From assembly GCF_031458255.1 (NCBI RefSeq), contig NZ_JAVDYC010000001.1:3109001-3173000 (forward strand): a stretch of DNA of 64,000 bases, written 5' to 3'. Below the pieces are notes generated by a model. That model did no database searches. It saw only the letters and a list, made by a program, of their open reading frames with translations, and had not been told where the DNA came from. Position numbers and translations under genes: made by a program. Origin of the DNA: Catenuloplanes niger. GTDB lineage: Bacteria > Actinomycetota > Actinomycetes > Mycobacteriales > Micromonosporaceae. Shown in pieces: positions 38,881 to 47,587 of the stretch (the first letter of the stretch is position 1; each line of letters starts with the position of its first letter).

Positions 38881-38886
38881 GTTATA
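38881..38886 (-). promoter_or_regulatory. ahcY -10 box
   Basis: TATAAC on the minus strand is in an AT-richer stretch. A perfect TTGACA lies upstream, but with a 22-nt spacer instead of 17, so it may not be the -35 partner. Transcription from here gives a leader of about 180 nt. Confidence 0.45.
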
Positions 38887-38974
38887 GCCTCACACTCAGC
38901 AACCCTGCTGTCAACCAAAACCAGCAAAAATCAGGATTGGTACGGATTAGCGGATCGCGAAATCCGGACACAAA

Positions 38975-39007
38975 GCATCGGGCGCCGTGAAATACGGCGC
39001 CCGATGC
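38975..39007 (-). terminator. manA rho-independent terminator
   Basis: Perfect 14-bp stem (GCATCGGGCGCCGT with its complement) around a 5-nt loop, followed on the minus strand by TTTGTGT. It begins 8 nt after the manA stop and separates the manB-manA operon from ahcY. Confidence 0.88.
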
Positions 39008-39014
39008 GGTCAGC

Positions 39015-40127
39015 TCAGAGCCCGACGGCCGCCACGAAGGCCTCGCCGGGGCCGGAGAGGCGCAGCGGCCCCGCGTCCGCACCGGAGAACGCGGCCGTGC
39101 CGGGTGCGATCTCCACCACGTCCTGTCCGTCGTCCGCCCGGATCGGCCCGCCCACGGCCAGCACCACGCGCGGGCCGGGCACGTCCAGCGTCACCGTGCG
39201 CCCGCCCGGCGTGATCCGGTGCAGCAGGAAGTCCGGCACCGGCACCGGCCAGGCCCGCACGCCGTCGGCCGGTTCCGCGGCCGGGTGCAGCGGCTCGGCC
39301 AGTACCTCGAACCGCAGCACGCCGAGCAGCTCGTCCACGTCCACCTGCTTCGGCGTCATGCCGCCACGCAGCACGTTGTCGCTGGCCGCCATGATCTCGA
39401 TGCCGGTGCCGCGCAGGTACGCGTGCAGGTTCCCGGCCGGCATCCAGATCGCCTGGCCCGGCTCCAGCCGCACGTGGTTGAGCAGCAGCGCCACCAGCAC
39501 GCCGGTGTCCTCGGGATAGAACCGGGCCAGCTCGCCGGCCAGCGGCGCGGTCCCGGCCGCCACCGCGGCCTTCACCAGGCCGGCCCGCCCCTCCACCGGC
39601 CAGGTCAGCAGCGTGCGCACGGCCTCGCGCAGGCCGTCCGGCCCGGTCCGCAGGCTCGCCACCACCGGCACCAGCTCCGCGATGCCGAGCGACTCCAGCG
39701 TGTCCGCCGAGACGGCCGGGTCGGCGAAGCCGCAGAGCGCGTCGAACGGGGTCAGCGCGACCAGCAGCTCCGGCTTGTGGTTCGCGTCGACGTAGCCGCC
39801 GTGGCCCTCGGCGAACCGCGCTTTCGCGTGCGCGAGCGTCGGGTGCGCCTGCAGCGACAGCGGCGCGTCGGCCGCCAGGATCTTCATCAGGTACGGCAGG
39901 CGGGCGCCGAACCGCTCCACCACGGCCGGGCCGAGCAGCCGGTCCGGCTCCGCGGCCAGCAGCGCGTCCAGCCCGGTGCCGTCGACCCGCGACGGGTCGG
40001 CCGGGTGCGCACCGATCCACAGTTCCGCCTCCGGGCCGGCCGTGGGCGCGGACCGGCCCTGTATCTCGGCGATCGCGGAGTGCGAGCCCCACGCGTACGG
40101 GCGGATGACGCTGGTCAGAGCCTGCAT
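39015..40127 (-). CDS. manA: Mannose-6-phosphate isomerase, class I
   Basis: Zinc enzyme that interconverts fructose-6-P and mannose-6-P, feeding GDP-mannose for mannosylated glycolipids and glycoproteins. 370 residues starting MQALTSVIRPYAWGSH. Zinc ligands are visible in SLQAHPTLAHAK (Gln and His), in NHKPEL (Glu) and in PAGNLHAYLRG (His). ATG 40127 is 2 nt after the stop of the CDF gene (TGAACATG), so the two are coupled. The last gene of the manB-Trm112-TobH-CDF-manA run; matches Rv3255c. Confidence 0.95.
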   Translation of the reverse strand: MQALTSVIRPYAWGSHSAIAEIQGRSAPTAGPEAELWIGAHPADPSRVDGTGLDALLAAEPDRLLGPAVVERFGARLPYLMKILAADAPLSLQAHPTLAHAKARFAEGHGGYVDANHKPELLVALTPFDALCGFADPAVSADTLESLGIAELVPVVASLRTGPDGLREAVRTLLTWPVEGRAGLVKAAVAAGTAPLAGELARFYPEDTGVLVALLLNHVRLEPGQAIWMPAGNLHAYLRGTGIEIMAASDNVLRGGMTPKQVDVDELLGVLRFEVLAEPLHPAAEPADGVRAWPVPVPDFLLHRITPGGRTVTLDVPGPRVVLAVGGPIRADDGQDVVEIAPGTAAFSGADAGPLRLSGPGEAFVAAVGL

Positions 40128-40129
40128 GT

Positions 40130-41131
40130 TCAGTTCCCCGTGAGTGTCTCGGAAGCCAGCTGGGTGCCGTCGTACCCGGATTTCGGCGCTGCCGCCACCT
40201 CCGCGTCGAACACGTCCGGCTCCAGGTAGATGACGCGGGCGATCGGCACGGCCGCCCGGATGCGCGCCTCCGCCTCGTTGATGTGCCGGGCCACGTCCGC
40301 CGCGGTCTCGGTCGCCTCGACCGCGAACTTCGCGGCGACCAGCAGCTCCTCCGGGCCGAGGTGCATGGTGCGCATGTGAATGATCCGCCGGACCGCCGCG
40401 CCGTCCAGCAGCGCCCGCTCGATCGCGGCCTGGTCCGGCGCGGACGCGCCCTCGCCGAGCAGCAGGCTCTTCGTCTCGATCGCCAGGATGACCGCGATGC
40501 AGACCAGCAGCACGCCGATCGCGCCGGTGCCGAGCGCGTCCCACACGCCGTGGCCGGTGATCAGCGTGAGCCCGACGCCGAAGAGCGCGAGGACCAGGCC
40601 GATCAGTGCGCCGAAGTCCTCCAGCAGCACGACCGGCAGCTCCGGCGCCTTGGACCGGCGGATGAACTGCCGCCAGGAGGCGTCGCCGCGGGTGTGGTTG
40701 GACTCCTTGATCGCGGTACGGAACGAGAAGCTCTCCATGCAGATCGCGGCCACCAGCACCACGACCGGCACCCAGTGCCACGACGTGATGGCGCCGTGGT
40801 TCGGGTCGGTGTGCGCCTCGTGCCACTTGTGGTAGGCCTCGTACAGCGCGAACAGGCCACCCAGCGAGAACAGCACGATCGAGACGATGAACGCGTAGAC
40901 GTAGCGCTCCCGGCCGTACCCGAACGGGTGGTCCGGCGTCGCGGCCCGGCGGGATCGTCGCCCGCCGAGCAGCAACAGCGCCTGGTTGCCCGAGTCGGCC
41001 ACCGAGTGGATCGACTCGGCGAGCATCGACGAGGACTGGGTCAGCAGGAACGCGACGAACTTCGTGGCCGCGATGCCCAGGTTCGCGGCCAGCGCCGCGA
41101 CGATCGCCTTACCGCCCTCGCCGGTGCTCAT
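40130..41131 (-). CDS. Cation diffusion facilitator family transporter
   Basis: 333-residue CDF exporter, probably for Zn2+, Fe2+ or Mn2+ in exchange for protons. Five or six membrane helices are seen. Metal-site motifs are ESIHSVADSGNQALLL (H-x3-D in helix 2) and VLLEDFGALIGLVLAL (helix 5; Glu-Asp in place of His-Asp, as in the Fe/Mn-type subgroup). A cytoplasmic domain (about 235-333) contains IIHMRTMHLGPEELLVAAKF. Its place inside a mannose-metabolism operon may supply metal for zinc-dependent ManA or Mg-dependent ManB, which is inference. ATG 41131, 3 nt after the SIS gene. Confidence 0.92.
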   Translation of the reverse strand: MSTGEGGKAIVAALAANLGIAATKFVAFLLTQSSSMLAESIHSVADSGNQALLLLGGRRSRRAATPDHPFGYGRERYVYAFIVSIVLFSLGGLFALYEAYHKWHEAHTDPNHGAITSWHWVPVVVLVAAICMESFSFRTAIKESNHTRGDASWRQFIRRSKAPELPVVLLEDFGALIGLVLALFGVGLTLITGHGVWDALGTGAIGVLLVCIAVILAIETKSLLLGEGASAPDQAAIERALLDGAAVRRIIHMRTMHLGPEELLVAAKFAVEATETAADVARHINEAEARIRAAVPIARVIYLEPDVFDAEVAAAPKSGYDGTQLASETLTGN

Positions 41132-41134
41132 CGG

Positions 41135-42358
41135 TCAGTTGATCCCTTCGGTACGGATCGGGTTGGCCAGTTCCTTCATCTCGGAGATCGCCGGCACCGC
41201 CATCGGGTCGAGGCCGTGCGCCAGCGCCAGGTAGATCGAGGCGAAGTCCGGGACCGCGATCAGCGAGGCCAGCCGCTCCAGCGCGGAGCCGCCCTCGGCG
41301 GTCACCACGTCGCAGCGCACGCCGCGCCGCTCCGCGAGCGTCTGCACCGCGTCCGCGCGCCGCTCCTCGACCGCGACCGGCTCGTCGTTCGCCTCCTGCG
41401 GGTCGAGCCCGCCGTCGCGCAGCAGCACGATCCGCAGCCGGGTCGGGTCGCCCTCGGTCTCCGGGTCGGCGAAGATGTCCCGCTCGCCCTCGACCAGGCC
41501 GCCGAAGACGCCGTCGAGCAGGCCCACCCGGCCCCGGCCGGCCTCGCCGAGAGCCCCGGCGACCACGGGGTACCGCGCGTTCGCGGAGAGCGTGTCGGCG
41601 AACCGGCGCGCGGCCACGGTGGCCAGCGGCGACGAGCCCCAGACGATCGGCACCGAACCGGCCAGGCCGAGCGCCAGCGACTTCGCCGGGTTGACGAACG
41701 ACTCCAGGCCGGGACGGCAGCGGTCCGCGTCCGTGTCCAGCCGGGTCGCGGTCTCCGCCAGGTCCGCCTCGTTGATCTTCACCAGGTCGAGCTGGCGCGC
41801 GGCCAGCAGCACCGGCACGGCCAGCGACCACAGGCTGGCGCGGGCCGGCGCGCGGCGCGGCACGCCGATGAACGGCGCGCGGGCCGACTCGGCGATCGAC
41901 TGCAGCCGGGAGTCCGGTGCGCCGATCGCGACCAGCCGGGCACCGCGCCGGGCGGCGGCCTCGGCGGCGGCGAGCGCCTCCGGGCTGCGGCCGGACGCGG
42001 AGACTGCGATCACCACGTCCGCCGCGCCGACCCAGCCGGGCACGCCCGGGCTGCGGTGCGCGATGACCGGCGCCGGGCAGCGCGGCCCGGCGACCGTACG
42101 GAGGATGTCCGCGGTGAGCACCGCGGTGCCGGCACCGGCGATCACCACCGCGCGCGGCCGGCCCTCGTCGGAGAGCGCATTGAGGTTCGCCTCCGCCGCC
42201 AGCTGTGCGCACTCACGGACCTGGGCGCCCGCTGACGCGGTGGCGCGGAGCATGCCACCCGGGTCCTGCGCGGTCATCTGCTTCTCGTCGTCGAGGATGC
42301 TCTCGTCAGCGACGCGCCGGCCCTGAATTCCCGCGGTGCCGTCCACCGGGTTGCCCAT
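41135..42358 (-). CDS. SIS-domain protein, TobH/phosphosugar isomerase-like
   Basis: 407-residue protein with two SIS sugar-isomerase domains: the first around IAGAGTAVLTADILRTVAG and IAVSASGRSPEALAAAEAA, the second from about residue 230 (GSVPIVWGSSPLATVAARR). It matches the TobH/Rv3256c group, always next to manA and manB in actinobacteria and sometimes called bifunctional phosphoglucose/phosphomannose isomerase. The catalytic Glu/His pair of true PGI/PMI enzymes is not obvious to me, so enzymatic activity is uncertain. ATG 42358 overlaps the stop of the Trm112-like gene by one base (TGATG). Confidence 0.85.
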   Translation of the reverse strand: MGNPVDGTAGIQGRRVADESILDDEKQMTAQDPGGMLRATASAGAQVRECAQLAAEANLNALSDEGRPRAVVIAGAGTAVLTADILRTVAGPRCPAPVIAHRSPGVPGWVGAADVVIAVSASGRSPEALAAAEAAARRGARLVAIGAPDSRLQSIAESARAPFIGVPRRAPARASLWSLAVPVLLAARQLDLVKINEADLAETATRLDTDADRCRPGLESFVNPAKSLALGLAGSVPIVWGSSPLATVAARRFADTLSANARYPVVAGALGEAGRGRVGLLDGVFGGLVEGERDIFADPETEGDPTRLRIVLLRDGGLDPQEANDEPVAVEERRADAVQTLAERRGVRCDVVTAEGGSALERLASLIAVPDFASIYLALAHGLDPMAVPAISEMKELANPIRTEGIN

Positions 42359-42567
42359 CAGTGGTCTTCCTCCTGGTCCGTGTGTCGCGGACCCGTCGGA
42401 GCCGTTCGTGCCTCGTCCAGTAGCAGCACCGGGATGTCGTCCTCGACCCGGAACCGGCGCCCGCACTCGGTACAGGTCAGCGTGCCCGAGGCCGCGTCGT
42501 GGGTGAGCGGCGCACGGTGCGTGTCCGGACAGGTGATGATCTCCAGCAGCTGCGGATCCAGGGCCAC
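42358..42567 (-). CDS. Trm112-family zinc-ribbon protein
   Basis: 69-residue protein with the Trm112/UPF0434 pattern: VALDPQLLEIITCPDTH, then LTCTECGRRFRVEDDIPVLL. Three Cys are seen (CP..C..C), so the zinc site is likely incomplete or uses another ligand. GTG 42567 has AAAGGAG 6 nt upstream, a near-perfect ribosome site; the longer frame upstream is not needed. In eukaryotes Trm112 activates methyltransferases; here the stable position in the man operon suggests a partner for TobH or ManB, which is inference. Confidence 0.88.
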   Translation of the reverse strand: MALDPQLLEIITCPDTHRAPLTHDAASGTLTCTECGRRFRVEDDIPVLLLDEARTAPTGPRHTDQEEDH

Positions 42568-42619
42568 GAACGGCTCCTTTCCAGGGTCCTGCGGGGGTGT
42601 TCCCCGCAACCCCAGAAGC

Positions 42620-43996
42620 CTAACCGCGAACGATGGCCAGAACGTCGTCGCGAAGCTGCGCCATGCGCTCCGCGGTCGGCGCCTCCACGTTGAGTCGCAG
42701 CAGCGGCTCCGTGTTGGACGGGCGCAGGTTGATCCACGCGCCGTCGGAGAACGTGATGGTCAGGCCGTCCAGCTCGTCCGTCGGGGTACCGGCGAACGCG
42801 GCCCGCACCTCCGCGGTCTTCGCGGCCGCGTCGGACACCGTGGAGTTGATCTCACCGGACGCGACGTACCGCTCGTAGGCGGCGCCGAGCTCGGACAGCG
42901 GCCGGTCCTGCTCGCCGAGCGCGGCCAGCACGTGCATCGCGGCCAGCATGCCGGTGTCCGCGCCCCAGAAGTCCCGGAAGTAGTAGTGCGCGGAGTGCTC
43001 ACCGCCGAAGACGGCGTCGGTCTTCGCCATCTCCGCCTTGATGAACGAGTGCCCGACCCGGGTACGGACCGGCTTGCCGCCGTGCTCGACGACGATCTCC
43101 GGCACCGCGGTCGAGGTGATCAGGTTGTGAATGATCACGCCGCCCGGGTGCTTGGCCAGCTCGCGCACCGCGACCAGCGCGGTGATCGCGGACGGCGACA
43201 CCGGCGCGCCCTTCTCGTCGATGACGAAGCAGCGGTCCGCGTCACCGTCGAAGGCCAGGCCGATGTCCGCGCCGTGCTCGACCACGGCGGCCTGCAGGTC
43301 GACCAGGTTGGCCGGCTCCAGCGGGTTCGCCTCGTGGTTCGGGAACGAGCCGTCCAGCTCGAAGTAGAGCGGCACGATCTCCAGCGGCAGGCCGGCCAGC
43401 ACCGTGTCGCCGAGCACGGCCGGGACGGTGTGGCCGCCCATGCCGTTGCCCGCGTCCACGACCACCTTGAGCGGCCGGATGCCGGACAGGTCGACCAGCG
43501 AGCGCAGGTGCGCCGCGTAGTCGGCCAGCAGGTCGCGGCGCTCCACCGGCACCTCGCCGACCGGCGTGAGGCCGTCGTCGAGCAGCTGCTGCGCCCGGTC
43601 CCGGATCTGCGACAGACCGCTGTCCTGGCCGATCGGCTTCGCACCGGCCTTGCACATCTTGATGCCGTTGTACTGCGCCGGGTTGTGGCTGGCGGTGAAC
43701 ATCGCACCGGGCAGGCCGAGCACGCCGGACGCGTAGTAGAGCAGGTCGGTCGAGCCGAGACCCGCGTGCACCACCTGGGCACCGGCCGCGATCGCACCGG
43801 CCGCGAACGACTCGGCCAGCGCCGGGCCGGACTCCCGCATGTCGTGCGCGATCACGATGCGGTCGGCGTCGTCACCGCGCTCACGCAGCGTCTCGACGAA
43901 CGCCTGACCCAGCGCGCACGCGGCCGCGGTGTCGAACTCGTCCGGGACCGTACCGCGCACGTCGTACGCCTTCACGATCCGTGACAGCTCAGCCAA
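42620..43996 (-). CDS. manB: Phosphomannomutase/phosphoglucomutase
   Basis: Alpha-D-phosphohexomutase converting mannose-6-P to mannose-1-P (and possibly glucose phosphates) for GDP-mannose synthesis. 458 residues. Catalytic phosphoserine loop is MFTASHNPAQYNGIK, Mg2+-binding loop DGDADRCF, sugar-binding loop VFGGEHSAHYYF, and phosphate-binding RPSNTEPLLRLN near the C-terminus. TTG 43996 is preferred: AGGAG ends 7 nt upstream and it gives MAELSRIVKAYDVRG, the usual N-terminus; GTG 44011 is an alternative. Corresponds to Rv3257c. First gene of the operon. Confidence 0.95.
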   Translation of the reverse strand: MAELSRIVKAYDVRGTVPDEFDTAAACALGQAFVETLRERGDDADRIVIAHDMRESGPALAESFAAGAIAAGAQVVHAGLGSTDLLYYASGVLGLPGAMFTASHNPAQYNGIKMCKAGAKPIGQDSGLSQIRDRAQQLLDDGLTPVGEVPVERRDLLADYAAHLRSLVDLSGIRPLKVVVDAGNGMGGHTVPAVLGDTVLAGLPLEIVPLYFELDGSFPNHEANPLEPANLVDLQAAVVEHGADIGLAFDGDADRCFVIDEKGAPVSPSAITALVAVRELAKHPGGVIIHNLITSTAVPEIVVEHGGKPVRTRVGHSFIKAEMAKTDAVFGGEHSAHYYFRDFWGADTGMLAAMHVLAALGEQDRPLSELGAAYERYVASGEINSTVSDAAAKTAEVRAAFAGTPTDELDGLTITFSDGAWINLRPSNTEPLLRLNVEAPTAERMAQLRDDVLAIVRG

Positions 43997-44044
43997 CTCA
44001 ACGCTCCTCACGCCTCGTCCTACGCCTGTGTAGCCGACCGGGGA

Positions 44045-44097
44045 AGCGTATCGGAGCCTTGTTCACCGGACGTGACGAGGCGGGTGACCGATACGCT
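44045..44097. repeat. 10-bp inverted repeat upstream of manB
   Basis: AGCGTATCGG (44045-44054) and CCGATACGCT (44088-44097) are exact inverse complements 33 nt apart, in the manB promoter region. Minus-strand TACGCT, a TANNNT match, lies within one arm. Confidence 0.5.
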
Positions 44098-44140
44098 GCC
44101 GCCCGGTCACGCGCACATGACGGGAAGATGCGCGGTGGTA

Positions 44141-45190
44141 TTACTCCGTCACTCTCGGCAACTTCGTGGTCGGGTCCGGCGGGATGCTCCGGGCCCGGCT
44201 CGCGTTCGGCCCGGACGGCACGCCCGGATAGCGCTGCGTGGGCAGGTCGACCGGCGGGCGGCCGGCCGGCGGCTGCGCGGGAAGCATCTGCGTGGCGCCC
44301 TCGGCCGCACCGCTCCAGGCACCGGCGCGCGGGGCACCACCGCGCGGGCCGGCGACGTAGACGCCGCCACCACCACCGCCACCGCGCGGCAACGGGCCGC
44401 CGGGGCCGGCGAACGCGCCGCCGTCGTCCTCCGCGCGGTTGCGCCGGACCAGCAGCACGATCAGCGCCACGCCGACGCCGACCATGACCACGCCGATCGC
44501 GATCGGGACGCCGAGGCCGCCGAACAGGCCGTCGTTCGCGTCCAGCGACACCGGGCCGGCCAGGTCCGGCGGCGGGGACTCGAACGTGGGCGCGGCCGCG
44601 GGCTCCTCGTCCTTCTCCTCCTCCGCGGAGGGCGACGGGGACGGGCTCTTCGACGGGCTCCTCGACGGCGTCGGGCTCGGCTTCGCCTCACCGCCCCGGA
44701 TCTGCGCCTCGTCGGCGCCGTCGGCGAGGCGGTTGTCGTTCTCGTCGAGCATGAAGCCCTCGAACCGGACCTCGCCGTTCGGCGCGTTCGGCCCGAACGC
44801 GACGCGGAACCGGACGGTCTGCTGCCGGTTGCGCCGCTCGCACATCTCGGCCTCGGCCGGCTGCACCAGCTGCGTGACGTAGTCGCCGTCGTCCTGCGCG
44901 CTCAACTGCACCTGCACGGTCTGGCCACCCGAGTTGACCGCGACCACGACCTGGTCGGGGCTCAGGTCGTCGGCGCGGATGCGCAGCTGCGCGCGGGCCC
45001 GGATGCAGCCGTCGTCCTCGCGGCGCAGCCGGATGTCGACGTTCTGCGGCCCGCTGCCCGCCGTGAACGAGCCGGGCGCACCCACCGAGACCTCGTCCGC
45101 GTAAGCAGGTGCAACACCCAGCGTGACGGCGCCGAGCAGCCCGGCCACCATCGCCATCAGGGCATGCGCCACCCATCGCCGTACAAGCAT
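44141..45190 (-). CDS. Secreted, membrane-anchored protein of unknown function
   Basis: 349-residue protein. A signal peptide (about 1-32, ALMAMVAGLLGAVTLGVAPA then YADEV) precedes an exported domain of about 120 residues, with two Cys (DDGCIRAR and AEMCERRN) that could form a disulfide. A Ser/Pro spacer (SPTPSRSPSKSPSPSPS), a membrane helix (VPIAIGVVMVGVGVALIVLLV) and a Gly/Pro-rich cytoplasmic tail follow. No known family recognised. ATG 45190 is 7 nt after TAGCCT (45203-45198): likely leaderless. Confidence 0.75.
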   Translation of the reverse strand: MLVRRWVAHALMAMVAGLLGAVTLGVAPAYADEVSVGAPGSFTAGSGPQNVDIRLRREDDGCIRARAQLRIRADDLSPDQVVVAVNSGGQTVQVQLSAQDDGDYVTQLVQPAEAEMCERRNRQQTVRFRVAFGPNAPNGEVRFEGFMLDENDNRLADGADEAQIRGGEAKPSPTPSRSPSKSPSPSPSAEEEKDEEPAAAPTFESPPPDLAGPVSLDANDGLFGGLGVPIAIGVVMVGVGVALIVLLVRRNRAEDDGGAFAGPGGPLPRGGGGGGGVYVAGPRGGAPRAGAWSGAAEGATQMLPAQPPAGRPPVDLPTQRYPGVPSGPNASRARSIPPDPTTKLPRVTE

Positions 45191-45267
45191 GTCTGGGAGG
45201 CTACATCGCCGGTGTGGCAACGCCGAAGCCGTCGTTCGGTCGATAGGCCAGCCCTTTTAAGACCAAT

Positions 45268-45936
45268 TCAGTGGGTACGTCCGGCGAGCGCGGTCCGGCA
45301 CGCGTGGTCCGCGGCGCGGGTCGTCTCCGGCAACCGGAAGCGCGGGGCGAGCGCCAGGACCTGCGCGGTCGCGCCGGCCACGGAGATCCGGTGGCCGGGC
45401 GAGACGAACACCGGCTTCACCCGGTCCTGGGTGCGCAGCACGGTGCCGACCGTCACCCCATCGAGCGTGATCGGGCTCGCGTCACCGCGCCGCTCCCCCG
45501 GCATCGCCCACTCGCCGGTCAGATGCGTCTTGCCGACGCCCAGCGCGGGCAGGCCGGTGAGCACGCCGAGGTGACAGGCGAGGCCGAAGCGACGCGGGTG
45601 GGCCAGGCCGTGACCGTCACAGACCAGCAGGTCGGGGCGGGTGCTGAGACGATCGAGCGCGTCCAGCAGCGCGGGGATCTCGCGGAACGCGAACAGGCCC
45701 GGCACGTACGGGAACGCGGGACGGCCGATCGTGACCGCCTCGTCGACCGGTGCGAGCGAGACCGCGTCCAGCACCACCACGGCCGCGACCAGCCGTTCGT
45801 CACCGTCCGCGTAGGCGACGTCCAGTCCGGCGACGGTCCGCGGCGGGGCCGGCGCGTCGGTCAGGTCGACCAGCGCCCGGAGGCGGTCCTGCTCGGCCTC
45901 GGCCGCGGCGACGGTGATGGGCCAGGCGGCGGTCAC
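45268..45936 (-). CDS. nfi: Endonuclease V
   Basis: DNA repair nuclease that nicks near deoxyinosine. 222 residues with the family motifs VAGLDVAYADGDE (first Asp), YVPGLFAFREIPALLDAL (catalytic Glu) and LLVCDGHGLAHPRRFGLACH (Asp and the His-rich substrate loop), then GVGKTHLTG. GTG 45936 has GGAGG 10 nt upstream; the frame is open for another 68 codons without support. Downstream of an aldehyde dehydrogenase gene on the same strand. Confidence 0.95.
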   Translation of the reverse strand: MTAAWPITVAAAEAEQDRLRALVDLTDAPAPPRTVAGLDVAYADGDERLVAAVVVLDAVSLAPVDEAVTIGRPAFPYVPGLFAFREIPALLDALDRLSTRPDLLVCDGHGLAHPRRFGLACHLGVLTGLPALGVGKTHLTGEWAMPGERRGDASPITLDGVTVGTVLRTQDRVKPVFVSPGHRISVAGATAQVLALAPRFRLPETTRAADHACRTALAGRTH

Positions 45937-46054
45937 GGTACGGGGGCCTCCGGTTCTCCGGTGGTACGACGGTGGTGCGACGGTGGTGCCCGGTCGGGCT
46001 CGGAGCACGGGCGGCCGGGTGGCGGCCGTACCCTCGCTGGGATCGTGGGGTTGG

Positions 46055-47479
46055 TCAGAGGTCGATGCCGGTGAGCACCAGCACGCGGGGTTCGGTGTAG
46101 TCCTCCATCGCGGAGCGGACGCCCTCGCGGCCGACACCACTGCCCTTCATGCCGCCGTAGGGCATCTGGTCGGCGCGGTAGGACGGGACGTCGCCGATGA
46201 TCACGCCGCCGACCTCCAGCGATCGGTGCGCGGCGAACGCGGTCTGCAGGTCGTGGGTGAACACGCCGGCCTGCAGGCCGTAGGCGGAGTCGTTGACGGC
46301 GGCGAAGGCCTCGTCGTCGCCGGTGACCCGCTGCACGGCCAGGACCGGGCCGAACACCTCCTCGGCCAGCACCTTCGCGCCGGCGGGCACGTTCACCAGG
46401 ATCGTCGGCGGGTACGTGGCGCCGTCGCGCTTCCCGCCGGTCAGCGCCTCCGCGCCGGCCGCGACCGCCTCGTCCACCCACGCCTCGACCCGCTTCGCCG
46501 CGTCCTCGCTGATCAGCGGGCCGACGTCGGTGGCCTCGTCGTTCGGGTCGCCGGTCCGCAGCGCCTCGGTGCGCTCGACCAGTTTCGCCACGAAACGGTG
46601 GTAGACGTCCGCGTGCACGAAGACGCGCTGCACCGCGATGCAGCTCTGCCCGGCCTGGTAGTTGCCGAAGACGGCGATCCGGGTGGCCGCGTGCTCCAGA
46701 TCCGCGTCCGACGACCAGTCCGCGCAGATCACGGCCGCGGCGTTGCCGCCCAGCTCCAGCGTCACGTGCTTGCGCGGCACCGAATCCTGGATCCGGGCGC
46801 CGACCGGGCCGGAGCCGGTGAACGAGATCACCGGCAGGCGCGGGTCCTTGACCAGCTCGGCGGTCCGCTCGTTCGGCAACGGCAGCACGGAGAACGCGCC
46901 CTCCGGCAGGTCCGTCTCGGCCAGCAGCTCGCCCAGCAGCAGCGCGGACAGCGGCGTGGCCGGCGCCGGTTTGAGCACGATCGGCACGCCGGCCGCGATC
47001 GCCGGGGCCACCTTGTGCGCGACCAGGTTCAGCGGGAAGTTGAACGGCGAGATGCCGAGCACCGCGCCGCGCGGCACCCGCCGGACCAGCGCCATCCGCC
47101 CCTCGCCGGCCGGGTCCGTGTCCAGTCGCTGCATCTCGCCGGCAAAGCGGCGCGCCTCCTCCGCGGCCCAGCGGAACACCGAGACCGCGCGACCCGCCTC
47201 GGCCCGCGCCCACTTCAGCGGCTTGCCGTTCTCCGCGGTGATCAGGCGGGCGACGTCGTCCGCGCGCTCCGCCAACCGGCGCGAGACGTGGTCCAGCGCG
47301 GCGGCCCGGACGTGCGCGGGGGTCGGCACCACCGTCGCCTTCCGCAGTGCCTCGTCGACCTGCGCGGGCGTGGCGAAGCTGGTGCGGCCGACCACGGCGC
47401 CGTCGAACGGGTGCCGCACGATCACCTCGTCGTCGCCGTGCACCGGACGGCCGGCGACGTAGAACGGGACCATGTCCAT
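46055..47479 (-). CDS. NAD(P)-dependent aldehyde dehydrogenase
   Basis: 474-residue ALDH-superfamily enzyme. Oxyanion Asn in ISPFNFPLNLVAHK, NAD-binding FTGSGPVGARI, general base Glu in TLELGGNAAAV, catalytic Cys in NYQAGQSCIAVQRV and EVFGPVLAVQRV near the C-terminus. It resembles the NADP-GAPDH/aldehyde dehydrogenases of the GapN-like or lactaldehyde group more than betaine or aminobutyraldehyde enzymes. ATG 47479 follows GGAAGGA by 8 nt. It is divergent from the patD-like/gabT-like pair, so it could act on succinate semialdehyde from that pathway, but this is inference. Confidence 0.88.
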   Translation of the reverse strand: MDMVPFYVAGRPVHGDDEVIVRHPFDGAVVGRTSFATPAQVDEALRKATVVPTPAHVRAAALDHVSRRLAERADDVARLITAENGKPLKWARAEAGRAVSVFRWAAEEARRFAGEMQRLDTDPAGEGRMALVRRVPRGAVLGISPFNFPLNLVAHKVAPAIAAGVPIVLKPAPATPLSALLLGELLAETDLPEGAFSVLPLPNERTAELVKDPRLPVISFTGSGPVGARIQDSVPRKHVTLELGGNAAAVICADWSSDADLEHAATRIAVFGNYQAGQSCIAVQRVFVHADVYHRFVAKLVERTEALRTGDPNDEATDVGPLISEDAAKRVEAWVDEAVAAGAEALTGGKRDGATYPPTILVNVPAGAKVLAEEVFGPVLAVQRVTGDDEAFAAVNDSAYGLQAGVFTHDLQTAFAAHRSLEVGGVIIGDVPSYRADQMPYGGMKGSGVGREGVRSAMEDYTEPRVLVLTGIDL

Positions 47480-47587
47480 GACGCGAATCCTTCCGTCTGC
47501 CTCGGAGCCTAGCGCCTTGCCTGCCACGGTTTCCGTGGCGAAGATGGCGGAGGAGTGACGGATACGGCGTTCCCTACGGAGATGAAC

